This document shows, piece by piece, positions 1 through 7,354 of a stretch of 45,548 bases of DNA; within the stretch, counting starts at the first letter, position 1, and each line of letters opens with the position of its first letter. The notes under the pieces were generated by a model that was not told the DNA's origin, made no database searches, and saw only the letters and a list, made by a program, of their open reading frames with translations. Both the position numbers and the translations under genes were made by a program. This DNA comes from an uncultured Eubacteriales bacterium. Lineage in GTDB: Bacteria > Bacillota > Clostridia > Oscillospirales > Oscillospiraceae. Where the stretch lies: assembly GCA_900546615.1 (NCBI GenBank), contig URDJ01000024.1:1-45548 (forward strand). Reading direction: 5' to 3'.

Positions 1-1030
1 GCGCGGTGCGCTTGCCGTTGCGGGTCTGGAGCATGTAGAGCTTGCCCTGCTCTATCGTGAACTCCATGTCCTGCATGTCCTTATAATGCTTTTCGAGGTT
101 CTTCGCGACGGCGGCGAACTGGTCGTAGGCCGCGGCGTTGGTCTCGTGCAGCTGGTCGATGGTCTGCGGGGTGCGGATGCCGGCCACGACGTCCTCGCCC
201 TGGGCGTTCATGAGGAACTCGCCATAGAGCTTGTTCTCGCCGGTGGCAGGGTCACGGGAGAAGGCAACGCCCGTGCCGCAGTCGTCGCCCATGTTGCCGA
301 ACACCATCATCTGGACGTTGACGGCGGTGCCCCAGCTGCTCGGGATGTCGTTCATGCGGCGGTAGGCAATGGCGCGCTCGTTCATCCAGCTGCCGAACAC
401 GGCGCGGACGGCGGCCATGAGCTGTACCTTCGGGTCGGTCGGGAACTCCTCGCCCGCCAGCTCCTTGTAGAGCACCTTGAAGCGCTCGACCATCTCCTGC
501 ATATCCTCGGCGGTCAGGCCCGCGTCATTGGCGACGCCGCGCTTTTCCTTCAGCTCGTCCATGATGGCCTCGAACTTCAGCCTGTCGTAGCCCATCGCGA
601 CGTCGGAGAACATCATGATGAAACGCCTGTAGCTGTCGTAAGCCCAGCGCACGTTGCCGCTCTTGGCGGCCAGGGTGGCGGCCACGTCGTCGTTGATGCC
701 GAGGTTCAGAATGGTGTCCATCATGCCGGGCATGGACGCCCTCGCGCCGGAGCGCACGGAGACCAGCAGCGGGTTCTCCCTGTCGCCGAACTTCTTGCCG
801 ACGAGCGCTTCCATCTTCTCCAGATACTCGAAGATCTCAGCCTCGATCTCGGGGGCGATCTTCTCGCCGTCCTCATAGTAGCGGGTGCAGGCCTCGGTGC
901 TTATCGTGAAGCCCTGGGGGACCGGCATGCCGATGTTGGTCATCTCGGCGAGGTTAGCGCCCTTGCCGCCCAGAAGCTCGCGCATGTTGGCGTTGCCCTC
1001 GGAAAACAGGTAAACGTACTTTTTGCTCAT
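1..1030 (-). CDS. ppdK: Pyruvate, phosphate dikinase, N-terminal part (truncated by window edge)
   Basis: Interconverts pyruvate + ATP + Pi and phosphoenolpyruvate + AMP + PPi in the cytoplasm; in anaerobes it serves glycolysis or gluconeogenesis. I read 343 codons from the ATG at 1030 (MSKKYVYLF), so the rest lies beyond base 1; the family is about 870-900 residues, so this is roughly the first 40 percent. Visible family motifs in the ATP-grasp (nucleotide-binding) part are [10 protein letters not shown] (about residues 21-30), [17 protein letters not shown] (about 93-109) and the FSRDPATGE segment near residue 270. An AAAGGA ribosome binding site precedes the start by a suitable distance, and a separate promoter lies at 1118-1146, so the gene is independent of rsmA upstream. 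No frame break was seen. Confidence 0.96.
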   Translation of the reverse strand, partial: MSKKYVYLFSEGNANMRELLGGKGANLAEMTNIGMPVPQGFTISTEACTRYYEDGEKIAPEIEAEIFEYLEKMEALVGKKFGDRENPLLVSVRSGARASMPGMMDTILNLGINDDVAATLAAKSGNVRWAYDSYRRFIMMFSDVAMGYDRLKFEAIMDELKEKRGVANDAGLTAEDMQEMVERFKVLYKELAGEEFPTDPKVQLMAAVRAVFGSWMNERAIAYRRMNDIPSSWGTAVNVQMMVFGNMGDDCGTGVAFSRDPATGENKLYGEFLMNAQGEDVVAGIRTPQTIDQLHETNAAAYDQFAAVAKNLEKHYKDMQDMEFTIEQGKLYMLQTRNGKRTA

Positions 1031-1117
1031 CCTTCAACGTCCTTTCAGATTTATATGAAGATTTGACCTAAACGAACTGTTTTGACACGATTCAGACGTA
1101 TCGTACAACCCGTGGAA

Positions 1118-1146
1118 AGTATAACATCATTTTCCGCGCAGTTCAA
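1118..1146 (-). promoter_or_regulatory. Sigma-A-type promoter of ppdK
   Basis: Reading the minus strand: TTGAAC (1141-1146), a 17-base spacer, TATACT (1118-1123). It sits about 90 bases before the ppdK start, in the 159-base gap after rsmA, leaving an untranslated leader of roughly 80 bases. Confidence 0.7.
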
Positions 1147-1189
1147 GTAGAATATTACTGTATTTTTGTACGCTCTTTCGGTGTTTTTG

Positions 1190-2062
1190 TTAAGTTTCAG
1201 TTAAAGTTTCCGTCAAAGCGTCCGTGAGGCGCGCGAAGTCCGCGCAGGAGAGGGTCTCGCCCCTCGCGCCGGGGTCGATGCCCGCCCTTTCGAGGGCCGC
1301 GGACAGGGCCGCGCGGCAGTCGGGCAGGCCGCTGCCGAGCGCGTTGCGCAGCGTCTTGCGCCTCTGTGCGAAGGCCGCCTTCACAAGCCGGAACATGAGC
1401 GCCTCGTCCTTTACGGCGCAGGGAGGCTCCGGCCTCGGCGTCAGCCGCACGACGGAAGACGTCACCTTCGGCCGGGGCATGAAGCACTCGGGCGGCACGT
1501 CAAAGAGCCGCTCGACCTCACAGTGCCAGCCCAGAAACACCGTGAAGGCCCCGTAGTCCGCCGTGCCCGGCGCGGCCGCGAGCCGCAGCGCCACCTCACG
1601 CTGTATCATCACCGTTATCCGCTCGAATATCCCCGCCTCGATAAACTTCGCCAGCAGGGGCGTGGTCACGTTATAGGGCAGGTTCGCGCAGACCCGGTAT
1701 CTCATGCCCGGGCAGCGCTCCCGCATGAGCGCCGCGAGGTCCGATTTCAGCGCGTCGCCGGGCACGACCTCGGCGTTCGGGTGCTCCGCGAGCGTCTCGG
1801 CGAGCAGGGGCAGGAGCAGCTTATCCAGCTCCACGGCCTCGACCCGCCCGGCCCTCTGGGCCAGCTCCGCCGTGAGGCAGCCCACGCCGGGGCCGACCTC
1901 CAGCACGGCGAGGCCCGCGCTGTCCCCGCCCTCGCAGCCCGCCTCGGCTATGCGCCGGGGCACGGAGGGCTCGATGAGAAAGTTCTGGCCGAGGCCCTTT
2001 GAGAACCTCACCCCGTGCCGCTCCATGAGCGCTCTTATCTCGTTCGGGCTGGTCAGACGCAC
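1190..2062 (-). CDS. rsmA: 16S rRNA (adenine1518-N6/adenine1519-N6)-dimethyltransferase
   Basis: RsmA/KsgA dimethylates two adjacent adenines in the 3' helix of 16S rRNA during small-subunit maturation, using S-adenosylmethionine. The 290-residue product has the Rossmann SAM-binding motif LEVGPGVGCLTAEL (about residues 54-67) and the diagnostic NLPY motif (NLPYNVTTPLLAKF, about 127-140), then a helical C-terminal domain. The start is GTG at 2062 with GGAGG five bases upstream; it overlaps the end of coaW by 10 bases, indicating translational coupling. It is the last gene of the minus-strand run that begins with ylxM. The C-terminus ends in a repeated LTET motif. I see no clear hairpin terminator after it. 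Confidence 0.95.
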   Translation of the reverse strand: MRLTSPNEIRALMERHGVRFSKGLGQNFLIEPSVPRRIAEAGCEGGDSAGLAVLEVGPGVGCLTAELAQRAGRVEAVELDKLLLPLLAETLAEHPNAEVVPGDALKSDLAALMRERCPGMRYRVCANLPYNVTTPLLAKFIEAGIFERITVMIQREVALRLAAAPGTADYGAFTVFLGWHCEVERLFDVPPECFMPRPKVTSSVVRLTPRPEPPCAVKDEALMFRLVKAAFAQRRKTLRNALGSGLPDCRAALSAALERAGIDPGARGETLSCADFARLTDALTETLTET

Positions 2063-2847
2063 CTTGCCCTCCTTGCCGCGCCGATGGCGGTGGCGCAGGC
2101 GCTGTGCTCCGGGATAAGGAAGCTCTTGCCGTAGACCCTCTCGAACGTCGCAAAGTTTGCCCGGGACGGCTCCGTGCCGGCGAGAGCGCCTATGACCGCG
2201 ACGGCCTCGGCCCCGCTGCTCGTGCAGGCCAGCAGGCTCATCGTTCCGATTATCTGCAGCACCAGATTCGCAAGCCCCGCGGCCCAGTCCTCGCGGCTCG
2301 CCTCAGGGTTTAAGCGCGCGAGGTTCGAGGCGGTTATCTCCGGGTCGAGGATGCCGTAGCTCTCGACAAAGTCGCCGATGAGCAGGTCCACCCGCCCGCA
2401 GTCGCCTGCCATGGCGAGGGAATCGAACTCGCGCATGTTCGCGACGCCGAGCACCTTCACCGCGAGGCCCTTGAGCGTGCCGCCGCCGACTCCAGTGCCG
2501 CACAGGTGGATATACCATCCGCCCTTGGCGTGGACGAAGGCCGTGCCCGTGCCTATGCTCGCGACTATGAGGTCGTCGCGCCCCGTGAGCCAGCAGGCGC
2601 CCTCGCCTATGGCCTCAGGTTCCGGTATGTACTTCACCGGTGCGCCGAGCCGCTCGAGGCCCGAGTTCTTCGCCGAAAGGCCCGTGAGCGCGATAAGCTC
2701 CGCGCCCGCCGCGTCGAGGCCCAGCCTCTCGAGCAGCGCGGGCATGTCCCCGCCCCTGCCGTGCTCATAGTGCGTGAAGTCGACCTCGTTTCCCTCCAAC
2801 GCGCATATCTTGACCGCCGAAGCGCCCATATCGACGCCGATTATCAT
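2053..2847 (-). CDS. coaW: Type II pantothenate kinase
   Basis: Phosphorylates pantothenate, the first step of coenzyme A synthesis. The product (264 residues) has the ASKHA-fold features of type II PanK: N-terminal phosphate loop IGVDMGASAVK, a central GTGTAF motif and a glycine-rich CGTGVGGGTLKGL segment. I place the start at ATG 2847, where GAGGTG stands six bases upstream, rather than at an in-frame GTG three codons earlier that overlaps this binding site. It overlaps rsmA by 10 bases. Type II enzymes are known from staphylococci and other Firmicutes as well as eukaryotes. Family assignment is firm; that it is the only PanK of the cell cannot be judged from this window. Confidence 0.9.
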   Translation of the reverse strand: MIIGVDMGASAVKICALEGNEVDFTHYEHGRGGDMPALLERLGLDAAGAELIALTGLSAKNSGLERLGAPVKYIPEPEAIGEGACWLTGRDDLIVASIGTGTAFVHAKGGWYIHLCGTGVGGGTLKGLAVKVLGVANMREFDSLAMAGDCGRVDLLIGDFVESYGILDPEITASNLARLNPEASREDWAAGLANLVLQIIGTMSLLACTSSGAEAVAVIGALAGTEPSRANFATFERVYGKSFLIPEHSACATAIGAARRARCV

Positions 2848-2865
2848 TGGATGCACCTCACAGGC

Positions 2866-3066
2866 TCATTCGAGCGTATTTTGCGCCGCGCTGTCCACGA
2901 CGACGTTACCGTTTGCGTCCAGCAGCGGCGTGATATGCGTCGGCGTGAGCCCGCCGACGGCGAGGTAGTTGACGCCAGTCTGCATGTCCACCACGACATA
3001 CAGCATGCCCGCTCCCAGACCCTGGTTCTCCTTGATAACGAAACGATCCTGTTTTTTCTTTGCCAT
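2866..3066 (-). CDS. Small DUF6440-like protein of unknown function
   Basis: A 66-residue protein (MAKKKQDRFVIKE...) that resembles the DUF6440 family: a short basic start, a YVVVDMQTGVNYL core and an ITPLLDANGNVVVD tail, the pattern I remember for this small Clostridia family. No signal peptide or membrane segment is visible, and no function is known. It has a strong GGAGG site seven bases before its ATG and lies between the trmD fusion and coaW in the same direction, probably in the same transcript. The family call rests on memory of the motif, not on a search. Confidence 0.7.
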   Translation of the reverse strand: MAKKKQDRFVIKENQGLGAGMLYVVVDMQTGVNYLAVGGLTPTHITPLLDANGNVVVDSAAQNTLE

Positions 3067-3089
3067 GCTTCTCCCTCCTTTTCAGCAGC

Positions 3090-4385
3090 TCAGATAAGCT
3101 TCTCGTAGGCGTTGCGCCTCGAGTCGTGGCCCGGGTCCATGAGGCTGACGTCCACCTCGCCGCAGTAGGTAAAGCCCAGCTTCTGCTCCGCGAGCCGGTT
3201 CATGGCCCGGTTGTCCCTGTGCGTGTCCACCCTCACGGAGGCCTTGCCCAGGCCCGCCGCGAGGTCAAAGGCCAGCGAGAACATGTCCCGCGCCAGCCGC
3301 GTGCCCCGGTACTTGTCCGAGATCATCGCCCGGTGCACCACGGCGTAGTTGTCGCCCTCGGTCAGCCAGGCCCCGTCTATGACGTCGTAGCTCGGCTCGT
3401 GCCGCATGGAGATGCAGCAGTAGCCCGCGAGCTCGCCCTCGTGCTCGAAGACCCAGCCCTGGCCGTAGTCCATATCCCTGTACAGCACCGGCTCCGTCGG
3501 GTAGCCGTCCTGCCACTGGTCCACGCCGCTCTCGCGCAGGTAGCGCTGCGCCTGCGCCACTATCCCCATTATCCCCGGCACGTCCGCCGGCTCCGCGCGC
3601 CGCGGCTCGAAGCGGAGCTTCTCGCCCTCCGGCAGCCGCTCATAGCGTATCTCGTCCACGAGTTTTTTGTCCATTTTGTCCCTTATCTCCAATTTTTCAA
3701 ACATGTCCGGGCGCTTGTCCAGCGTGCGCTCGAGCTGCTTTTTCCTGCGCCACTTCGCCACCTTCGCGTGGTCGCCGCCCAGCAGCACCTCCGGCACGGC
3801 GCGGCCCTCCCAGACCTCCGGGCGCGTATACTGCGGGTACTCCAAAAGCCCGTCCCAGTGGCTCTCGCCCGTGTAGCACTCCTCATCCGCGAGCACGCCC
3901 GGCACCATGCGGCAGACGCAGTCCGCCACGGCCATGGCCGCTATCTCCCCGCCCGTGAGCACAAAGTCGCCCAGCGATATCTCCTCGTCCACGCACTCCT
4001 CGATAAAGCGCTCGTCCACGCCCTCGTAGTGCCCGCAGACCAGCACGAGGTGGTCGTAGTCCCGCCGGAGCCGCCTGGCCTCCTTCTGGTCAAAGGGCTT
4101 CCCCTGCGGCGACATGTAGATGACCCGGCTGCGGCGCCCCCCGGCCTTCGCCATGATGTCGTCGAGGCAGCTCTTGAGGGGCTGGGCCATCATGACGAGG
4201 CCCCAGCCTCCGCCGTAGGGGTAGTCGTCCACCTGCATCTGCTTATTCTCCGTGTAGTCGCGTATCTGGTGGCAGTTTATCTCCACCGCACCCTTCTTCG
4301 CCGCGCGGCCTATGATGCTCTCGCCCAGCACGGCCCTCATGCTGTCGGGAAAGAGGGTCATTATATCTATCCTGTAAGGCTCCAC
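3090..4385 (-). CDS. trmD: tRNA (guanine37-N1)-methyltransferase fused to a C-terminal GNAT acetyltransferase
   Basis: Residues 1 to about 245 are TrmD, which methylates G37 of tRNA to prevent +1 frameshifting: IDIMTLFP start, VDDYPYGGGWGLVM, YMSPQGKPFDQ, GHYEGVDERF and EISLGDFVLTGGE, all typical of the trefoil-knot SPOUT fold. From about residue 255 to 431 the same frame continues into a GNAT domain: FEPRRAEPADVPGI start, acetyl-CoA loop YRGTRLA, and a DTHRDNRAMNRLAEQKLGF end of the kind seen in small-molecule or RimI-like acetyltransferases. Stand-alone TrmD is about 240-250 residues, so the extension is a full extra domain. The start is GTG at 4385 just after the rimM stop. The acetyl acceptor is unknown. 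Confidence 0.93.
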   Translation of the reverse strand: MEPYRIDIMTLFPDSMRAVLGESIIGRAAKKGAVEINCHQIRDYTENKQMQVDDYPYGGGWGLVMMAQPLKSCLDDIMAKAGGRRSRVIYMSPQGKPFDQKEARRLRRDYDHLVLVCGHYEGVDERFIEECVDEEISLGDFVLTGGEIAAMAVADCVCRMVPGVLADEECYTGESHWDGLLEYPQYTRPEVWEGRAVPEVLLGGDHAKVAKWRRKKQLERTLDKRPDMFEKLEIRDKMDKKLVDEIRYERLPEGEKLRFEPRRAEPADVPGIMGIVAQAQRYLRESGVDQWQDGYPTEPVLYRDMDYGQGWVFEHEGELAGYCCISMRHEPSYDVIDGAWLTEGDNYAVVHRAMISDKYRGTRLARDMFSLAFDLAAGLGKASVRVDTHRDNRAMNRLAEQKLGFTYCGEVDVSLMDPGHDSRRNAYEKLI

Positions 4386-4386
4386 G

Positions 4387-4872
4387 CTACATCCCCTCTA
4401 TCAGCCGCACGGTGATGACGCCCGCGTCGGCGTCCGTCCTCAGTATGAACTCCGGCACCGCAGGTATGAGCCGCTCACGCTCGCCGCGTACGACGTAGAC
4501 CATGGACGCGGGCGCGTCTATGACCTCCGCGAGCCTGCCTATGCTCTCTCCGTCCTCGGTGACGACCTCGGCGCCGATTATATCCTGTATGAAATATCCG
4601 CCGCGGGGCAGCTTCGCGTCCTCGCGGTCAATATACACCCGCCTGCCCTTTAATCGCATGGCGGCGTTCACGTCCTCCACGCCCTCGAGCGAGGCCAGCA
4701 CCGCGCCCTTGTGAACCCTCGATGAGCGCACGCGCACCGCAGCGCCGTCGATATACAGCGTCCGGAACCTCGCCAGAAACTCCGCCGAGTCCGTCCAGGG
4801 CAGTATCTTCACCTCGCCCCGCACGCCGTGGGTGTTCACGATCTCCCCGGCCTCGATGTACTTCTCCTTCAT
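4387..4872 (-). CDS. rimM: 16S rRNA processing protein RimM
   Basis: Assembly factor for the head of the 30S subunit that binds ribosomal protein S19. The 161-residue product has the N-terminal RimM barrel (GEIVNTHGVRGEVKILPWTD) and a C-terminal PRC-barrel-like half (IPAVPEFI). I set the start at ATG 4872 (MKEKYIEAGE): GGAG stands nine bases before it, whereas the in-frame TTG five codons upstream overlaps that site. trmD follows after one base. An intrinsic terminator lies just upstream (4889-4931), so expression depends on read-through or an unseen internal promoter. Confidence 0.94.
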   Translation of the reverse strand: MKEKYIEAGEIVNTHGVRGEVKILPWTDSAEFLARFRTLYIDGAAVRVRSSRVHKGAVLASLEGVEDVNAAMRLKGRRVYIDREDAKLPRGGYFIQDIIGAEVVTEDGESIGRLAEVIDAPASMVYVVRGERERLIPAVPEFILRTDADAGVITVRLIEGM

Positions 4873-4888
4873 CTCAAACCGCTCCAAT

Positions 4889-4931
4889 AAAAAAATACGC
4901 TAAGGGAGGCTCGTGCTCGCCCCCCTTAACG
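4889..4931 (-). terminator. Intrinsic terminator between khpA and rimM
   Basis: On the minus strand, directly after the khpA stop, a 13-pair stem (4919-4931 with 4898-4910, two G:U pairs) closes an 8-base loop and is followed by T A then seven T (4889-4895). It sits inside the ylxM-to-rsmA gene run and should reduce transcription of rimM, trmD and the genes beyond. Confidence 0.75.
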
Positions 4932-5162
4932 TCAGTCCATGATCTCCACGGACACCTTTTTGCCCTTTCTCTGGGCTACGGCCTTCATGAGCACGCGGAT
5001 CTCCTTCACGATCCTGCCCTGACGGCCTATGACCTTGCCCATATCGCCCTCGGCGACCCTGACCTCGAACACGGTCTCGCCTTCGGCTTTGCGCTCGGTC
5101 ACGGAGACCTCGTCGGGATTCTCCACGAGGCTCTGTATGATGTAGGTCAACAGTTCTTTCAT
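4932..5162 (-). CDS. khpA: KH-domain RNA-binding protein
   Basis: A 76-residue single KH-domain protein with the GxxG-type loop in GDMGKVIGRQGRIVKEIR (about residues 39-56). In Firmicutes and streptococci KhpA pairs with KhpB and binds many RNAs, affecting cell division and ribosome function. Its place between rpsP and rimM is the standard one. The upstream GGAG lies about 14 bases from the ATG, a longer gap than usual. The gene ends right at the base of the terminator hairpin at 4889-4931. Confidence 0.92.
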   Translation of the reverse strand: MKELLTYIIQSLVENPDEVSVTERKAEGETVFEVRVAEGDMGKVIGRQGRIVKEIRVLMKAVAQRKGKKVSVEIMD

Positions 5163-5180
5163 CGTTTAGTCAGCAGCTCC

Positions 5181-5417
5181 TTAAGCCTCGGCCTTTTTCA
5201 GCAGGCCCCTGACGGTGTCGGTCGGCTGGGCGCCGTTCGCGATCCAGTACCTGGCGCGCTCCAGATCCACCTTCAGCTTCTCGTTCTCGTTCAGGGGATC
5301 GTAGGTGCCTATCTCCTCGATGAACCTGCCGTCGCGCGGGCTGCGGGAATCCGCGACCACGATGCGGTAGTACGGGGCCTTCTTGGCGCCCATCCTGCGA
5401 AGTCTGATCTTTACCAT
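5181..5417 (-). CDS. rpsP: 30S ribosomal protein S16
   Basis: Small-subunit ribosomal protein of 78 residues, the usual length. It has the family start [20 protein letters not shown] and the segment [26 protein letters not shown] lies eight bases before the ATG. It follows ffh by 62 bases and precedes khpA by 18 bases. Confidence 0.97.
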   Translation of the reverse strand: MVKIRLRRMGAKKAPYYRIVVADSRSPRDGRFIEEIGTYDPLNENEKLKVDLERARYWIANGAQPTDTVRGLLKKAEA

Positions 5418-5479
5418 GTATTTTCACCTCCGTTAGTTTTTTCGTATATTGAGACCGCACGCGGCGGCGTCAACCTGTG

Positions 5480-6841
5480 TCACATGCCCGGGAACCCGCC
5501 CGGCATACCCGGGAAGCCCCCGCCCATCCTGGCAAATTTCTTCATCTTGCGGCTGTTGCCCGACATCTGCTTCACGAGCTGGAGCATCATGTCGTACTGC
5601 TTCAGGAGCCTGTTCACGTCCACGACCGTCGTGCCGGAACCTGCCGCGATGCGCTTTTTGCGCGAGTTGCCCAGTATCCCCGGGTTCTCCCGCTCCTTCG
5701 GCGTCATCGAGAGGATGATCGCCTCCGTGCGCGCCATGGCCTTCTCGTCCACCTTCGCACCCTTGAGGCTCTTGGCGTTCATGCCCAGCATGCCCGCTAT
5801 GTCCTCCATGGAGCCCATGCCCTTGAGCTGCTTCATCTGCTCGAGGTAGTCGGCCAGCGTGAACTTGTTCTGGCGGAGCCTCTCGGCCATCTCCGCCGCC
5901 TTCTTCTCGTCGAGCGTCTGCTCCGCCTTTTCGATGAGCGTCAGCACGTCGCCCATGCCGAGGATGCGCCCCGCCATGCGGTCCGGGTGGAAGGGCTCTA
6001 TCTGGTCGAGCTTCTCGCCTATGCCGGCGAATTTTATCGGTTTGCCCGTCACCGCCGTGACCGAGAGCGCCGCGCCGCCCCGCGCGTCGCCGTCGAGCTT
6101 CGTAAGCATCACGCCCGTCACGTCCAGCGCCTCGTCGAAGGCCGAGGCCGCGTTCACCGCGTCCTGACCCGTCATCGCGTCCACCACCAGCAGTATCTCC
6201 GCCGGCTCCGTCGCGGCCTTTATATTCTTAAGCTCGTCCATGAGCTGCTCGTCTATGTGCAGCCGGCCCGCCGTGTCGAGAAACACGAGGTCGCTGCCGA
6301 ACTTCTTCGCGTGGGCTATGCCCGCTTTCGCTATCTCCACCGGGTCGCCCTGGCCCATCTGGAACACCGGTATTCCCAGCTTCTCGCCCACGGTCTCCAG
6401 CTGCTTTATCGCTGCCGGGCGGTACACGTCGCAGGCCACCAGCAGCGGGCGCTTGCCCTGCTTTTTCATGAGCGCCGCGAGCTTCGCGCCGTTCGTCGTC
6501 TTGCCCGCGCCCTGCAGGCCCACCAGCATACAGACGCTCGGGCTCTTCGAGGAGATGTTCAGCTTCCGGTTCTCGCTGCCCATCAGCGCCCGCAGCTCCT
6601 CGTTTACTATCTTCACGACCATCTGCGCAGGGGTCAGGCTCTCCATGACCTCCGCGCCCTTGGCTCGCTCCGAGACGCGCTTCACAAAGTCCTTCACGAC
6701 CTTGTAGCTCACGTCCGCCTCGAGCAGCGCCAGACGCACCTCACGCATGGCCTCATTGACGTCCATTTCAGTCAGCCGGCCCTTGCCCCTGAGCTTCTTG
6801 AAAGTCGCATTCAGTTTGTCGGAAAGGCTCTCAAAAGCCAA
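5480..6841 (-). CDS. ffh: Signal recognition particle GTPase Ffh
   Basis: Binds signal sequences and 4.5S/6S RNA and hands ribosomes to FtsY at the membrane. The 453-residue product has the N domain (MAFESLSDKLNATFKKLRG), the G domain with GLQGAGKTTNGAKLA (G1, about residues 105-119), DTAGRLH and TKLDGDARGG, and a methionine-rich M domain that ends in a glycine/proline/methionine tail (FPGMPGGFPGM). The start is TTG at 6841, supported by GGAGGTG seven bases upstream and by agreement with the conserved N-terminus. The invariant lysine of GKTT is followed by Asn-Gly rather than the more frequent Thr-Ala type residues. ylxM lies 15 bases upstream. Confidence 0.97.
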   Translation of the reverse strand: MAFESLSDKLNATFKKLRGKGRLTEMDVNEAMREVRLALLEADVSYKVVKDFVKRVSERAKGAEVMESLTPAQMVVKIVNEELRALMGSENRKLNISSKSPSVCMLVGLQGAGKTTNGAKLAALMKKQGKRPLLVACDVYRPAAIKQLETVGEKLGIPVFQMGQGDPVEIAKAGIAHAKKFGSDLVFLDTAGRLHIDEQLMDELKNIKAATEPAEILLVVDAMTGQDAVNAASAFDEALDVTGVMLTKLDGDARGGAALSVTAVTGKPIKFAGIGEKLDQIEPFHPDRMAGRILGMGDVLTLIEKAEQTLDEKKAAEMAERLRQNKFTLADYLEQMKQLKGMGSMEDIAGMLGMNAKSLKGAKVDEKAMARTEAIILSMTPKERENPGILGNSRKKRIAAGSGTTVVDVNRLLKQYDMMLQLVKQMSGNSRKMKKFARMGGGFPGMPGGFPGM

Positions 6842-6856
6842 GTCAGCTCACCTCCG

Positions 6857-7207
6857 TCAGTCGTCCAGGCGTCGCAGCTCCTCCATGACCTGCCTCGCCG
6901 TGTCCCTTGCCTTCATATCCTCCGAGTCCAGCAGCTCACCCAGCCGCTCCTCAATCCGCGCGAGGGCCTCGCGCCGCGCCTGAAAGCGCGCGATCAGGCC
7001 CGTCTTCGCCTCAATCTCTCTCAGCGCCGCCTCCGCGCGCTTTATAATGTCCCAGACCGCCTGGCGCGACACCCCGCTGATATCCGCGATCTCCGCCAGA
7101 GACAGGTCCTCGTTATAGTGCAGGTCGAAATACTCCCTCTGTTTGGGGGTCAGCAGCTCGCCGTAAAAATCGTAGAGCATCGTCCTCTCCACCGGTCCCT
7201 CAGCCAC
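6857..7207 (-). CDS. ylxM: SRP-operon helix-turn-helix protein YlxM
   Basis: YlxM (UPF0122) is a small DNA-binding-like protein encoded beside ffh in Gram-positive bacteria and reported to modulate SRP GTPase activity. The 116-residue product has the family core YDFYGELLTPKQREYF, then the sigma-region-4-like helix-turn-helix LSLAEIADISGVSRQAVWDIIKRAE. I choose GTG at 7207, with GGGGAGG seven bases upstream, over an in-frame start six codons earlier that would bury the binding site. It is the first gene of the operon driven from 7237-7265. Confidence 0.92.
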   Translation of the reverse strand: MAEGPVERTMLYDFYGELLTPKQREYFDLHYNEDLSLAEIADISGVSRQAVWDIIKRAEAALREIEAKTGLIARFQARREALARIEERLGELLDSEDMKARDTARQVMEELRRLDD

Positions 7208-7236
7208 AGCGCCGCCTCCCCTCAAAAACCTTTGTG

Positions 7237-7265
7237 ATTATACACGCCCTTCTCTCCCCTGTCAA
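7237..7265 (-). promoter_or_regulatory. Consensus promoter of the ylxM-ffh-rpsP-khpA operon
   Basis: Perfect sigma-70/sigma-A consensus on the minus strand: TTGACA (7260-7265), 17 bases, TATAAT (7237-7242), about 30 bases before the GTG of ylxM. The leader is very short. Confidence 0.88.
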
Positions 7266-7354
7266 GTATTTTTCTTTTACAGCTTCTCCGGTATATCATT
7301 TGCATTTGCGGGGCAAATTAATCCATGCGAATTTTTACTGGATAAGGTGATAAA

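Noticed and set aside
3060..4415. 451-codon plus-strand frame opposite the trmD fusion (and a similar one opposite rlmI at 37200-38531)
   Set aside because: Translations are rich in His, Arg, Val and Ala from reversed codons; the opposite strands encode clear conserved enzymes.
5418..5479. Promoter between ffh and rpsP (TTGACG ... TATACG)
   Set aside because: Spacing is 19 bases and the -10 is weak; transcription from the ylxM promoter explains rpsP.
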